This document shows, one piece after another, positions 7,689 to 14,545 of a DNA stretch of 19,961 nt; position 1 is the first letter of the stretch, and every line of letters begins with the position of its first letter. The notes below the pieces were generated by a model. It saw only the letters and a list, made by a program, of their open reading frames with translations, had not been told where the DNA came from and made no database searches. The stretch is taken from positions 1 through 19,961 of the forward strand of contig JASFQI010000053.1 of assembly GCA_050115555.1 (NCBI GenBank). The letters run 5' to 3'. Source of the stretch: JASFQI01 sp050115555. GTDB lineage: Bacteria; Desulfobacterota; DSM-4660; Desulfatiglandales; HGW-15. The position numbers and the translations under genes were made by a program.

Positions 7689-7716
7689 TTGACTTTCCTT
7701 ACGGCAATGATAGGAT
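7689..7716 (+). promoter_or_regulatory. Likely sigma-70 promoter of the nifU-like gene
   Basis: TTGACT (7689-7694), a 16-base spacer and TAGGAT (7711-7716) lie in the gap after the radical SAM gene, about 58 bases upstream of the nifU-like ATG. The short AT-rich run around the -10 stands out locally. Confidence 0.5.
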
Positions 7717-7774
7717 ATAGCTTCATCCCAACGGGCACGAGCCCGGGAACATCCTGATTTCGGAGGAGAAAACC

Positions 7775-8005
7775 ATGGCATTCAAGGAAAAGGTGCAAGA
7801 TGCATTGAACAAGGTCAGGCCTTCGCTGCAAGCCGACGGCGGAGACGTGGAGCTCGTGGACGCGCTTGAGGAGAACGGTCTGGTCACGGTTCGCCTGCAA
7901 GGGGCCTGCGCCGGGTGTCCCATGTCCCAGATGACGTTGAAAATGGGGATCGAAAAGGTGCTGAAGCAGGCCGTTCCCGAGGTTCAACGGGTAGAATCGG
8001 TGTAA
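7775..8005 (+). CDS. NifU C-terminal-domain iron-sulfur scaffold protein
   Basis: This 76-residue protein is just the NifU-like (Nfu) domain. RPSLQADGGDVELV (15-28) is the family's characteristic segment, and C45-x2-C48 in GACAGCPMSQMTLKMGIE binds or transfers an Fe-S cluster. Stand-alone Nfu domains of this size are common cluster carriers in anaerobes. The start is ATG 7775 behind CGGAGGAG. It has its own predicted promoter. A role in supplying clusters to the neighbouring radical SAM enzymes is possible but only inferred from proximity. Confidence 0.95.
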   Translation: MAFKEKVQDALNKVRPSLQADGGDVELVDALEENGLVTVRLQGACAGCPMSQMTLKMGIEKVLKQAVPEVQRVESV

Positions 8006-8049
8006 TGACCGCATCCATATACGCGCGATTTCTCGTCAAATAACGGAAA

Positions 8050-8138
8050 ATCAAGCAGTTCTACAAGGGGCTCAACAAGGAGTTCGAGTGGGTGAGACGG
8101 AGACCCTGCGCGAAACCATGATTCGCGCAAACCGTTAG
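8050..8138 (+). pseudogene. Possible remnant of a protein gene, with a frame break
   Basis: From 8053, thirteen consecutive codons end in G or C and read KQFYKGLNKEFEWV, but no start codon precedes them and a TAA lies at 8041-8043. Shifting frame near 8088-8092, a second stretch reads GETETLRETMIRANR and ends in TAG at 8136-8138. The codon bias in the first frame, followed by protein-like sequence in another, suggests the decayed end of a gene. No family is recognised, and chance cannot be excluded. Confidence 0.25.
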
Positions 8139-8230
8139 GGGTGCAAGACAGGCCGTGGCGGATACGACAGCGTGAAGAAAGCAGGAAGGCTTGGGCGAGG
8201 AAGGGATGTGCCCGGGCGTTGCAGCAAAAC

Positions 8231-8265
8231 AACAAGGCGGTCCGATACGTTCGGGCCGCCTTGTT
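8231..8265 (-). terminator. Strong hairpin terminator, possibly bidirectional
   Basis: The arms AACAAGGCGG (8231-8240) and CCGCCTTGTT (8256-8265) pair perfectly. The stem extends inward through TCCGA/TCGGG (one wobble) to a 5-base loop, giving about 15 bp. On the minus strand it is followed by GTTTTG, fitting termination of the bS22-like transcript, whose stop lies 76 bases upstream of it. On the plus strand it is followed by TCATT and could also stop read-through from the nifU-like gene. Confidence 0.7.
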
Positions 8266-8341
8266 TCATTGATATGTATGAAAGACTGGTAAACGCCCTT
8301 TCCGCCTCTGTGATCACAACGGGGAAGGGGCATTTCACCGT

Positions 8342-8431
8342 TTACTTGTTCTTGTGGCGCATCTGCTTCTTGAGCTTGCGGTACTTGTGCTTTCGAATCT
8401 TTTTCCGCCGTTTCTTGACCACACTGCCCAT
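8342..8431 (-). CDS. bS22-like small basic protein (AURKAIP1/COX24 domain), 29 aa
   Basis: The translation is only 29 residues, starting MGSVVKKRRKKIRKHKYRK; over half are Lys, Arg or His. This matches small bacterial AURKAIP1/COX24-domain proteins, whose mycobacterial member is ribosomal protein bS22 and whose mitochondrial relative is mS38: the same MGSV-KKRRK start and the same length class. It would bind rRNA in the small subunit. An excellent GAGGAGGA ribosome site sits just upstream of ATG 8431, a near-consensus promoter lies at 8465-8493, and a hairpin terminator at 8231-8265. It therefore looks like a complete, strongly expressed single-gene unit that automated gene callers could easily miss. 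Confidence 0.85.
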   Translation of the reverse strand: MGSVVKKRRKKIRKHKYRKLKKQMRHKNK

Positions 8432-8464
8432 ACGAATTCATCCTCCTCAAAAAGGTAAATATAT

Positions 8465-8493
8465 TTCATACCTTTTTGCGCTGACCTTGTCAA
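8465..8493 (-). promoter_or_regulatory. Strong sigma-70 promoter of the bS22-like gene
   Basis: On the minus strand a perfect TTGACA (8488-8493) is followed by exactly 17 bases and TATGAA (8465-8470). Transcription would start near 8458, about 27 bases before the ATG. This is the best promoter match in the window, consistent with high expression of a ribosomal protein. Confidence 0.75.
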
Positions 8494-8585
8494 GCTGATT
8501 CTGAAGAGGTCTCTCGAATGGCCGTACGCTTCCGATCTCGTTGAAGCAGGGGCACTTCGATTCCTATTAATTCCAACAGCTTGGT

Positions 8586-8623
8586 GTTTGATAAATTAGT
8601 TTACATAATATATCTTATCAGAC
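8586..8623. repeat. AT-rich inverted repeat just after the GGDEF gene
   Basis: GTTTGATAA (8586-8594) and TTATCAGAC (8615-8623) form 9-bp arms with one wobble pair around a 20-base AT-rich loop, directly next to the GGDEF stop codon. A weak terminator or a protein-binding site are both possible. The surrounding 8494-8624 holds no gene apart from the promoter upstream of the bS22-like gene. Confidence 0.35.
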
Positions 8624-8624
8624 A

Positions 8625-9506
8625 TTACGATCCGGGTGGCGAGGAGGTCTTGCGTTTCTCTTTCATGCGGTAAAGAGCCCGGTCCGCTGCCTCCACGAGG
8701 TCCAACTCACTCATGCCTTGCTCGAAGCGTGCGATCCCGAAGCTTGCAGACACACTCCCGTGGGCCTCGAATTCGCCTCGAATTCTCTCTACAATGCCCT
8801 CAGCAACCTCCATGTCCGCGTCGATGAGAATCAGGGAGAACTCATCCCCTCCGTATCGAAAACCCATGTCCACGCTTTCTCGGATACATTTGCGTAAAAC
8901 TCCACCCACGTACCGCAGGATGTTGTCCCCGGCAAGATGTCCGTACGTGTCGTTGTAAGTCTTGAAACCGTCCAGGTCCAGGAGCACTACGGCCAGGTTT
9001 CCTTTCTGCCGCTGGGCCCGAACGACCTCGTCCTTGAGGCGGCTAAAGAACTGGCGGTGGTTGTAAAGGCCGGTCAACGAATCCGTGGCGGAAAGGCGGC
9101 TCAGTTCCTGGACCAGCCTTCTCTCATTGAGGATGCGCCGGATTTTGGCCTCCAACTCCTCGATGTCAAAGGGTTTCTTGATAAAATCACTCGCCCCGGC
9201 ATTGATCACGTCCACGTAACGGTACCCCTCGGAGTATCCGGTCATGGAGATGATGCTCAGGTCGGGATAGAGATCCCGTGCAATACGAATGAGTTCCATG
9301 CCGTCCATTTCGGGCATTCTCATATCCGTCAGAAGAAAGGAGTACGTGTCCTTCTCCAAGGCATCGAGCGCCTCGGGGCCGCTTGAAACGGCTTTTACAT
9401 GAAAGCCGAGAGCGGATACCATATTGAGGACCGTTTCGCGGACGATTTCATTGTCGTCCACCGCAAGCATCCTCTCCTGGCTGTAGTCAGGCTGAGGTTC
9501 ATCCAT
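8625..9506 (-). CDS. Response regulator with GGDEF diguanylate cyclase domain
   Basis: From ATG 9506 the protein is 293 residues. The receiver domain (about 12-128) has acidic D17/D18, phospho-acceptor D61 in LLTDMRMPEMDG, and K111. The GGDEF domain (about 138-285) has the intact RYGGDEF motif (217-223) and LDLDGFKTYND (176-186), so it should make cyclic di-GMP when phosphorylated. Five residues before GGDEF, the inhibitory RxxD I-site is replaced by ESVD, so product inhibition is probably absent. The gene overlaps the miaB end by 8 bases. ATGs at 9515 and 9572 are possible alternatives and no start has a clear ribosome site, so coupling to miaB translation is likely. The partner kinase is not in the window. 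Confidence 0.93.
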   Translation of the reverse strand: MDEPQPDYSQERMLAVDDNEIVRETVLNMVSALGFHVKAVSSGPEALDALEKDTYSFLLTDMRMPEMDGMELIRIARDLYPDLSIISMTGYSEGYRYVDVINAGASDFIKKPFDIEELEAKIRRILNERRLVQELSRLSATDSLTGLYNHRQFFSRLKDEVVRAQRQKGNLAVVLLDLDGFKTYNDTYGHLAGDNILRYVGGVLRKCIRESVDMGFRYGGDEFSLILIDADMEVAEGIVERIRGEFEAHGSVSASFGIARFEQGMSELDLVEAADRALYRMKEKRKTSSPPGS

Positions 9507-11112
9507 AGTGCGCATGGTCCATGTGAGCGCCTTCAGAGTCGGCAAGGTCAACCGCCTGAAGGGAATGGGCATAGCCTTTTGAAATCCTTACTTTAACAAT
9601 ATCACCTATCTTACATGAATTGCAAATAAAATTAACGACTTTATTGCATTCGGTTCGACCGGTGAGCTGCTCCCCTTTCTTGCTGGCGCCTTCCACCAGC
9701 ACTTCGACCTCCCGGCCCTCCAGGGCCTGGTTTTTTTCCAGGGTGATGGAATGCTGAAGCGCCTGAAGCTCCATGAGGCGTGCCCTCTTTTCCTGCTCGT
9801 CAACCTTGTCGTCGAAGGCCGCAGCAGCGGTCCCCTTTCGATCCGAGTACTTGAAAGAGTAGAGACTGTCGAAACGTACGGTTCGAACGAGATCCAGAGT
9901 CTCTTCGAAGTCCTTCCGGGTCTCGCCTGGAAACCCCACCATGACATCCGCGGTCACGGCCACGTCCGGCCGTGCCTCCCGCAGAAGGCGAATGCGGTCC
10001 AGGTAGTGTTCCCGGGTGTACCGGCGATTCATGCGCTTCAGGATACGATCGGAGCCGGCCTGAAACGGCAGGTGAATGTGACCGCAGAGATGACCGAGCT
10101 CATGGAAGCATCGAATGAGCGCATCGCGCAGGTCCTTGGGATGAGACGTGGTGAAACGAAGCCGGGCGAGCCGTGGCAGGTCGTCCAACAGCCGTAGGAG
10201 CGCTGAAAAGTCCACGGGCCCTCCCGGCCCCTCATCCCAGAAGTAGGAGTTCACATTCTGGCCAAGCAGCATAATTTCACGCACGCCCTGCTCCAGCAGG
10301 TCCTCGGCCTCTGCCACGACCTGCGCGGGAGAGCGGCTCTGCTCCCTGCCCCGGACATAAGGGACGATGCAGTAGCTACAGAAGTTGTTGCACCCCTGCA
10401 TGATCGTTATGGAGCCCTGGACTCGGCCGGAGAAGTAGTGATCGCCGGAAAGGGCGCGCAAGAGACCGGCACTTTCAAGCTCCACGGATGCTACCCGCTC
10501 CCGTTTCTCTCGAACGCGGTTCACCAGTTCGGCAATGTGCGGGATTCGGCGTGTTCCCAGGACAATATCAACCTCGGGAAATCGCTTGAGAAGGGCCTCT
10601 CCCTCCTGCTGTGCCACACAACCGGCGAACACGAGCACTCGGGTCGGGTCTCGACGCTTGAGAGCGGCCATGCGGCCCAGTGTGCTGAACGCCTTGTGCT
10701 CGGCCTTTTCCCGCACGCTGCACGTGTTGACGACCAGCACCTTCGCATCCTCCGGATCCGAGGCAGGGGCGTAGCCCGCACGGATCAGACAGCGGCTCGC
10801 ATAGTCCGAGTCGTACACGTTCATCTGGCAGCCCATGGTGAGCACGGCAAAGCGGGGACGGCCAGCCTCTTCCCGACCGACGGGCGGCCCTTTCCTGCTC
10901 TCCTCTTTGATGGAGAGCCCCTCGGTTCGTTTGAGATCTCGAATCAGATTCATGACCTGGGTCTCGCATCCCGGCGCAAAGCACACCTCTACCAGGGCGC
11001 GATAGGGGTCTCTTGTTCCCACCACGGCCATGCCGTCATAGGATTCCAGTGTTGTACGGATGTAGTGGATATCCTTTCGCTTTACCCGAAAGGTGCGTCT
11101 AGTCGTCTCCAT
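9499..11112 (-). CDS. miaB: MiaB tRNA methylthiotransferase with N-terminal DUF4911-like domain
   Basis: The 537-residue protein (ATG 11112) is about 85 longer than a usual MiaB. Residues 1-72 (VKRKDIHYIRTTLESYDGMA) resemble DUF4911, normally a separate small protein. The MiaB part follows: auxiliary-cluster cysteines C95 (GCQMN), C131 (NTCS) and C165 (GCVAQQ); radical SAM cysteines C241, C245 and C248 (GCNNFCSYC); and a C-terminal TRAM domain (about 464-519). MiaB converts i6A37 to ms2i6A37 in tRNAs reading codons that begin with U; GCQMN distinguishes it from RimO. It overlaps the nadK stop by 14 bases, with GGAGG 11 bases upstream. An in-frame ATG at 11160 would lie deeper inside nadK. TRAM codons at 9586-9650 are unusually AT-rich and encode two extra Cys. 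Confidence 0.95.
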   Translation of the reverse strand: METTRRTFRVKRKDIHYIRTTLESYDGMAVVGTRDPYRALVEVCFAPGCETQVMNLIRDLKRTEGLSIKEESRKGPPVGREEAGRPRFAVLTMGCQMNVYDSDYASRCLIRAGYAPASDPEDAKVLVVNTCSVREKAEHKAFSTLGRMAALKRRDPTRVLVFAGCVAQQEGEALLKRFPEVDIVLGTRRIPHIAELVNRVREKRERVASVELESAGLLRALSGDHYFSGRVQGSITIMQGCNNFCSYCIVPYVRGREQSRSPAQVVAEAEDLLEQGVREIMLLGQNVNSYFWDEGPGGPVDFSALLRLLDDLPRLARLRFTTSHPKDLRDALIRCFHELGHLCGHIHLPFQAGSDRILKRMNRRYTREHYLDRIRLLREARPDVAVTADVMVGFPGETRKDFEETLDLVRTVRFDSLYSFKYSDRKGTAAAAFDDKVDEQEKRARLMELQALQHSITLEKNQALEGREVEVLVEGASKKGEQLTGRTECNKVVNFICNSCKIGDIVKVRISKGYAHSLQAVDLADSEGAHMDHAHYG

Positions 11113-11986
11113 TTCGGACCGGCCCTCCCCCCCACATGAGCTTGGTCCTAAGGATCTCAAAGTATGTCTGGTACGGCGATTTCACCAGGCGAATCCGCTC
11201 GCTGGATTTACAGATGAACACCCGGTCCCCCCGAAGATAATCAAATCCCACCTGCCCGTCCAGGGTCAGGCTCACCTCCTCGTCGACCTCGTCCGCCATT
11301 TCGATCTTGACCGTGGCGGTATCCGGAAGAATCAGCGGGCGATTGGTCAAGGTAAACGGGCAAATCGGCGTCAGAATGATGTTCGAAAGGGTCGGGTGAA
11401 GGATCGGGCCGCCCGCAGACAGGTTGTAGGCCGTAGATCCGGTGGATGTAGAAACGATCAGACCGTCGGCCCGGTATGTGGTCAGGAACTCGTCATCGAT
11501 CTGCACGTCCAGGGCCAGAATGCGGGCCAGGGCGCTCTTGTTGATGACCACGTCATTGAGCACAACGGATCGGCAGACCTCCTCATTCCCCCGCAGCACA
11601 CTCACCTCGAGCATGAGGCGGCTTTCCCACTCCAGCTCGTTGCGAAGCATCCTCTCCACCGTGGGATACAGTTTTTTGAGAGGAATCTCGGCCATGAAGC
11701 CCAGACCGCCCAGGTTGACGCCTAGGATGGGCACACCGAAGCGCCCCACGTGCCTGGCCGCTCCCAGCAGGGTTCCGTCTCCGCCGAGCACCACCAGCCA
11801 ATCCACGGTCTCCGGGATGTGCGATTCGGCCGACTCCACATGCGTGTTTCGGCCTCCAGGCGTTTTCATCTCCTCCTTAAAGACCGTCACCCCGCTCGAT
11901 TGAAGCCAGTCCGCGAGCTTTTGGGCCTCCCGGGCCGCTGGCTCGTGATGGTGTTTAAAGATGATCCCCACGGACGTTCTCGGCAT
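11099..11986 (-). CDS. nadK: NAD kinase
   Basis: A 295-residue cytoplasmic enzyme, typical for the family, that phosphorylates NAD to NADP. It shows the LGGDGT motif (67-72), NLGGLGF (91-97), NDVVINK (144-150) and the NAD-binding TGSTAYNLSAGGP (182-194). Start ATG 11986 is preceded by a GAGG sequence at fair spacing. It sits 122 bases after adenine deaminase, with no clear terminator between them, and overlaps miaB at its 3' end. It is probably part of the long minus-strand transcript. Confidence 0.96.
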   Translation of the reverse strand: MPRTSVGIIFKHHHEPAAREAQKLADWLQSSGVTVFKEEMKTPGGRNTHVESAESHIPETVDWLVVLGGDGTLLGAARHVGRFGVPILGVNLGGLGFMAEIPLKKLYPTVERMLRNELEWESRLMLEVSVLRGNEEVCRSVVLNDVVINKSALARILALDVQIDDEFLTTYRADGLIVSTSTGSTAYNLSAGGPILHPTLSNIILTPICPFTLTNRPLILPDTATVKIEMADEVDEEVSLTLDGQVGFDYLRGDRVFICKSSERIRLVKSPYQTYFEILRTKLMWGGGPVRNGDD

Positions 11987-12108
11987 GCGCCTGGTTTCCT
12001 CATCCCCTTGCAGGGCAAAAGCACGGTATTTGACCCCATGCCGGGCACATCAGGCAAGGCACGGGATTTCTTCAAAAAAAGCGTAATGATCGGCCGGGGT
12101 CAGGGCTT

Positions 12109-13842
12109 TCAGACGGACGGAACAAACAAGGGCACGTGCTCGAAGCGTTCCACATCCACGAGACCCCGGTCGGTCAGCTTGAGTGCCGGTATCACGGGCA
12201 GGGCCAGAAATGACAGCAGCATGAACGGGTCCTCCAGCCTGCATCCCAGAGAAGCCGCCGCACGGTTCGCCTCGTCGATTTCATCGACCAGCACCCGGAT
12301 AGGCGCATCTGAGAGCAATCCGGCCACCGGAAGAGGGACCCGAGCGAGCACGTTGCCGTCTCGCGTCACAGCGAGCCCACCTCCCATTTCCCGAACCTCC
12401 TCCACCGCCCGTACCAGGTCCGTATCTTCCACTCCCACGGCGATCACATTGTGGGAGTCGTGAGCCACTGATCCGGCCAGGGCACCCCCTCCGAGACCGA
12501 ATCCCCGCACAAGCCCCAGGCCCGTGCGGCCGCTTCCCTGGTGGCGCTCCACCACCGCGATCTTCAAGAGGTCCTGCTCCGGGTCCGAAACCACCTCCCC
12601 CTTCCTGACCCGGGGATGCACAAGCACCTGGCGGGTCAGGATCTGCCCCGGGACGAGCTCCATGGCACGGGCTTCTGCGTCCCGGGCCTGTATGCGAAAC
12701 CGGTCGGGTGTCAACGATCCCGTAGCCAGGGGCTTTGCCTTTACGCTCCCCTCTTCCGGTTCGAGGGATGCGCACACGTTTCCGTCTTCCGCCACAAGCT
12801 TCCCATCTTTATATACCCTATTCACAAGGAACATGTCCAGATCATCCAGGACCACGAGATCCGCACGGAACCCCGGGGCCACGGCACCGCGGTCCCGCAG
12901 CCCGAAGTAGCTCGCCGGGTTGAGACTGGCCAGTCGCACGGCCAGAGCCGGGTGCAGTCCCGCCCGAATCGCTCGCTGAACCAGGTGGTTCAGGTGCCCT
13001 CTGCGAAGGAGATCCTGAGGGTGGAGATCGTCCGAAGCAAAACAGAAACGCCCGGCGTTTTCCGTGGTCACGGCAGGCAGAAGCGCATCCAAGTTTCGCG
13101 CGGACGTCCCTTCCCGGATCATGACGAACATACCGGCCGCCACCTTTTCCCGGGCTTCCTCCGGGGTGGTGCACTCGTGGTCCGATTGGATTCCCGCGGC
13201 CAGGTAAGCCTGAAGGTCGTACCCTTTCAGGCCGGGGCTGTGCCCGTCCAGGATGCGATCCTGAAAACGAATCAGTTTCTCGAGCACCTCGGCGTCCCCG
13301 TGGCACACACCCGGAAAGTTCATCATCTCCGCCAGGCCCAGGACACGGGGCTCCTTCAGGAGGGGCAGAAGCGCGTCCGCGTCCAGCCTGGCACCCGAGG
13401 TTTCCAGTGGGGTCGCCGGCACGCAGGAAGGCGCCGTGAAGAACACATCCACGGGCAGGTGCTCGCTGCGTTCCAGAAGAAACCGAATGCCCGGCATGCC
13501 CAGGACATTGGCGATCTCGTGAGGATCCGACACGATGGCCGAGGTCCCGTGCGGTGCAAGGGCCGCAGCCAGGCGCGAGGGCATGAGCATGCTGCTCTCG
13601 ATGTGGATGTGCGGATCGATCAGGCCGGGAGCGACCCATCGGCCGTCGGCATCTACTTCCTGCTTCCCTTCGTAGCCGGTTTGAACGCCTGCCACGTATC
13701 CGTCCTGTATGGCCACGTCCGCCACCAGAATGTCCCCGGTGAAGACATTCACGACACGGGCCCGCTTGAGCACGAGGTCGGCTGGAACGTCCCCCCGCCC
13801 GGCCCGAATGCGCCTCTGAAGGGAAGCCACGTCCGCTTTCAT
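12109..13842 (-). CDS. ade: Adenine deaminase
   Basis: A 577-residue amidohydrolase of normal AdeC length that converts adenine to hypoxanthine and ammonia. Family landmarks are GLIDPHIHIESSMLMP (73-88, with metal-binding H78 and H80), SDPHEIANVLG (105-115), LAEMMNFPGV, GHSPGL, REGTSARNLDAL and the metal-ligand segment FASDDLHPQDL. Start ATG 13842 is chosen because family similarity begins directly after it and a GAGGA lies upstream; ATG 13869 is also in frame. It is the fourth gene of the minus-strand series, 66 bases after the P-loop gene. It complements the nucleoside phosphorylase and MTA deaminase nearby, since all feed the hypoxanthine pool. Confidence 0.95.
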   Translation of the reverse strand: MKADVASLQRRIRAGRGDVPADLVLKRARVVNVFTGDILVADVAIQDGYVAGVQTGYEGKQEVDADGRWVAPGLIDPHIHIESSMLMPSRLAAALAPHGTSAIVSDPHEIANVLGMPGIRFLLERSEHLPVDVFFTAPSCVPATPLETSGARLDADALLPLLKEPRVLGLAEMMNFPGVCHGDAEVLEKLIRFQDRILDGHSPGLKGYDLQAYLAAGIQSDHECTTPEEAREKVAAGMFVMIREGTSARNLDALLPAVTTENAGRFCFASDDLHPQDLLRRGHLNHLVQRAIRAGLHPALAVRLASLNPASYFGLRDRGAVAPGFRADLVVLDDLDMFLVNRVYKDGKLVAEDGNVCASLEPEEGSVKAKPLATGSLTPDRFRIQARDAEARAMELVPGQILTRQVLVHPRVRKGEVVSDPEQDLLKIAVVERHQGSGRTGLGLVRGFGLGGGALAGSVAHDSHNVIAVGVEDTDLVRAVEEVREMGGGLAVTRDGNVLARVPLPVAGLLSDAPIRVLVDEIDEANRAAASLGCRLEDPFMLLSFLALPVIPALKLTDRGLVDVERFEHVPLFVPSV

Positions 13843-13908
13843 ACAGGATTGTCCTCGCTCTGATCTCATCGAAATCGGGATCGCGATTTGGATTTGGATC
13901 TTACGTGT

Positions 13909-14511
13909 CTAACGGTTCACACGATCCACGACGAACCACTCATCCGCTCGGTCGGAGGCGGTGTCCACGGTCAGGTGCACCAGGGGAAGCTCTGGAAACG
14001 CTTGCTTCAGATCCTCCATGTCCACCGCCTCGAACTTGTTCTTGTTGTTCAGGTAGGCCTGCTCCGTGAGCGCGTTGGACTCGTAGTTCTCCTTGGTCCT
14101 GCGGAGAATACGCTGAATGGAGACCTCCTGAGGGCATTGGGTCTGCTGGATGACCAGGGTCATACCGCAGGCGGCCGCGACCTCGGCCGCACGGTGTCTC
14201 AAGGCCTGTGTGACAAAGGTGGCGTCCAGAATGACCCCTTCTCCCTTGCACGCGAAATACCGCGCCATGCCGAACATTTCATCGTACACGGCCGTTCGCT
14301 TGTTCATGTCGGCCGCTACCTTTTCATCGAAAATGTCGTCGTTTCGAAGCACTTCCAGCCGCAGCATGTCCGTTCGAAGGACCTTATACCCTTGAATCTG
14401 GGCAATGACCTCCGTGGTTTCCGTCTTGTAGGAAGCGGGCAGCCCGCACGCAATCAGTACGGTGTCCGGACCCAGCTCTTTTTTCATGTAGGCGTGGAAA
14501 GGTTCCCGCAT
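13909..14511 (-). CDS. P-loop kinase-like protein (COG0645 type) with degenerate Walker A
   Basis: From ATG 14511, behind an AGGAGG ribosome site, the protein is 200 residues. The nucleotide-binding loop reads GLPASYKT (23-30): the invariant Lys-Thr are kept, but the Gly before Lys is Tyr. LRTDMLR (45-51) and ILDATF (94-99) resemble the substrate and Walker B regions of small zeta-toxin or gluconate-kinase-like P-loop kinases. In many bacteria this domain is the C-terminal half of a protein whose N-terminal half is the phosphotransferase encoded 34 bases upstream; here they are separate genes. The open frame continues far upstream, but that part is a shadow of the phosphotransferase. The substrate is unknown. 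Confidence 0.85.
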   Translation of the reverse strand: MREPFHAYMKKELGPDTVLIACGLPASYKTETTEVIAQIQGYKVLRTDMLRLEVLRNDDIFDEKVAADMNKRTAVYDEMFGMARYFACKGEGVILDATFVTQALRHRAAEVAAACGMTLVIQQTQCPQEVSIQRILRRTKENYESNALTEQAYLNNKNKFEAVDMEDLKQAFPELPLVHLTVDTASDRADEWFVVDRVNR

Positions 14512-14545
14512 GCCGTTTTTCCTCCTGATCTCAGCAAGTTCCTTT

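Larger units (their letters stand above)
8006..8341. other. 336-base gap without an intact gene
   Basis: Between the nifU-like stop and the bS22-like stop I find no intact gene. The stretch holds a possible coding remnant (8050-8138) and a 15-bp hairpin (8231-8265). The remainder (8139-8230) has open frames but no convincing start, ribosome site or recognisable protein. I looked for tRNA-like folding and the T-loop consensus and did not find either. Confidence 0.6.

Noticed and set aside
8139..8230. Possible tRNA or small RNA
   Set aside because: No cloverleaf arms or T-loop consensus could be assembled, and only the adjacent terminator hairpin is convincing.
12541..13863. 440-residue open frame on the plus strand
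   Set aside because: Antisense shadow of adenine deaminase, without recognisable motifs.
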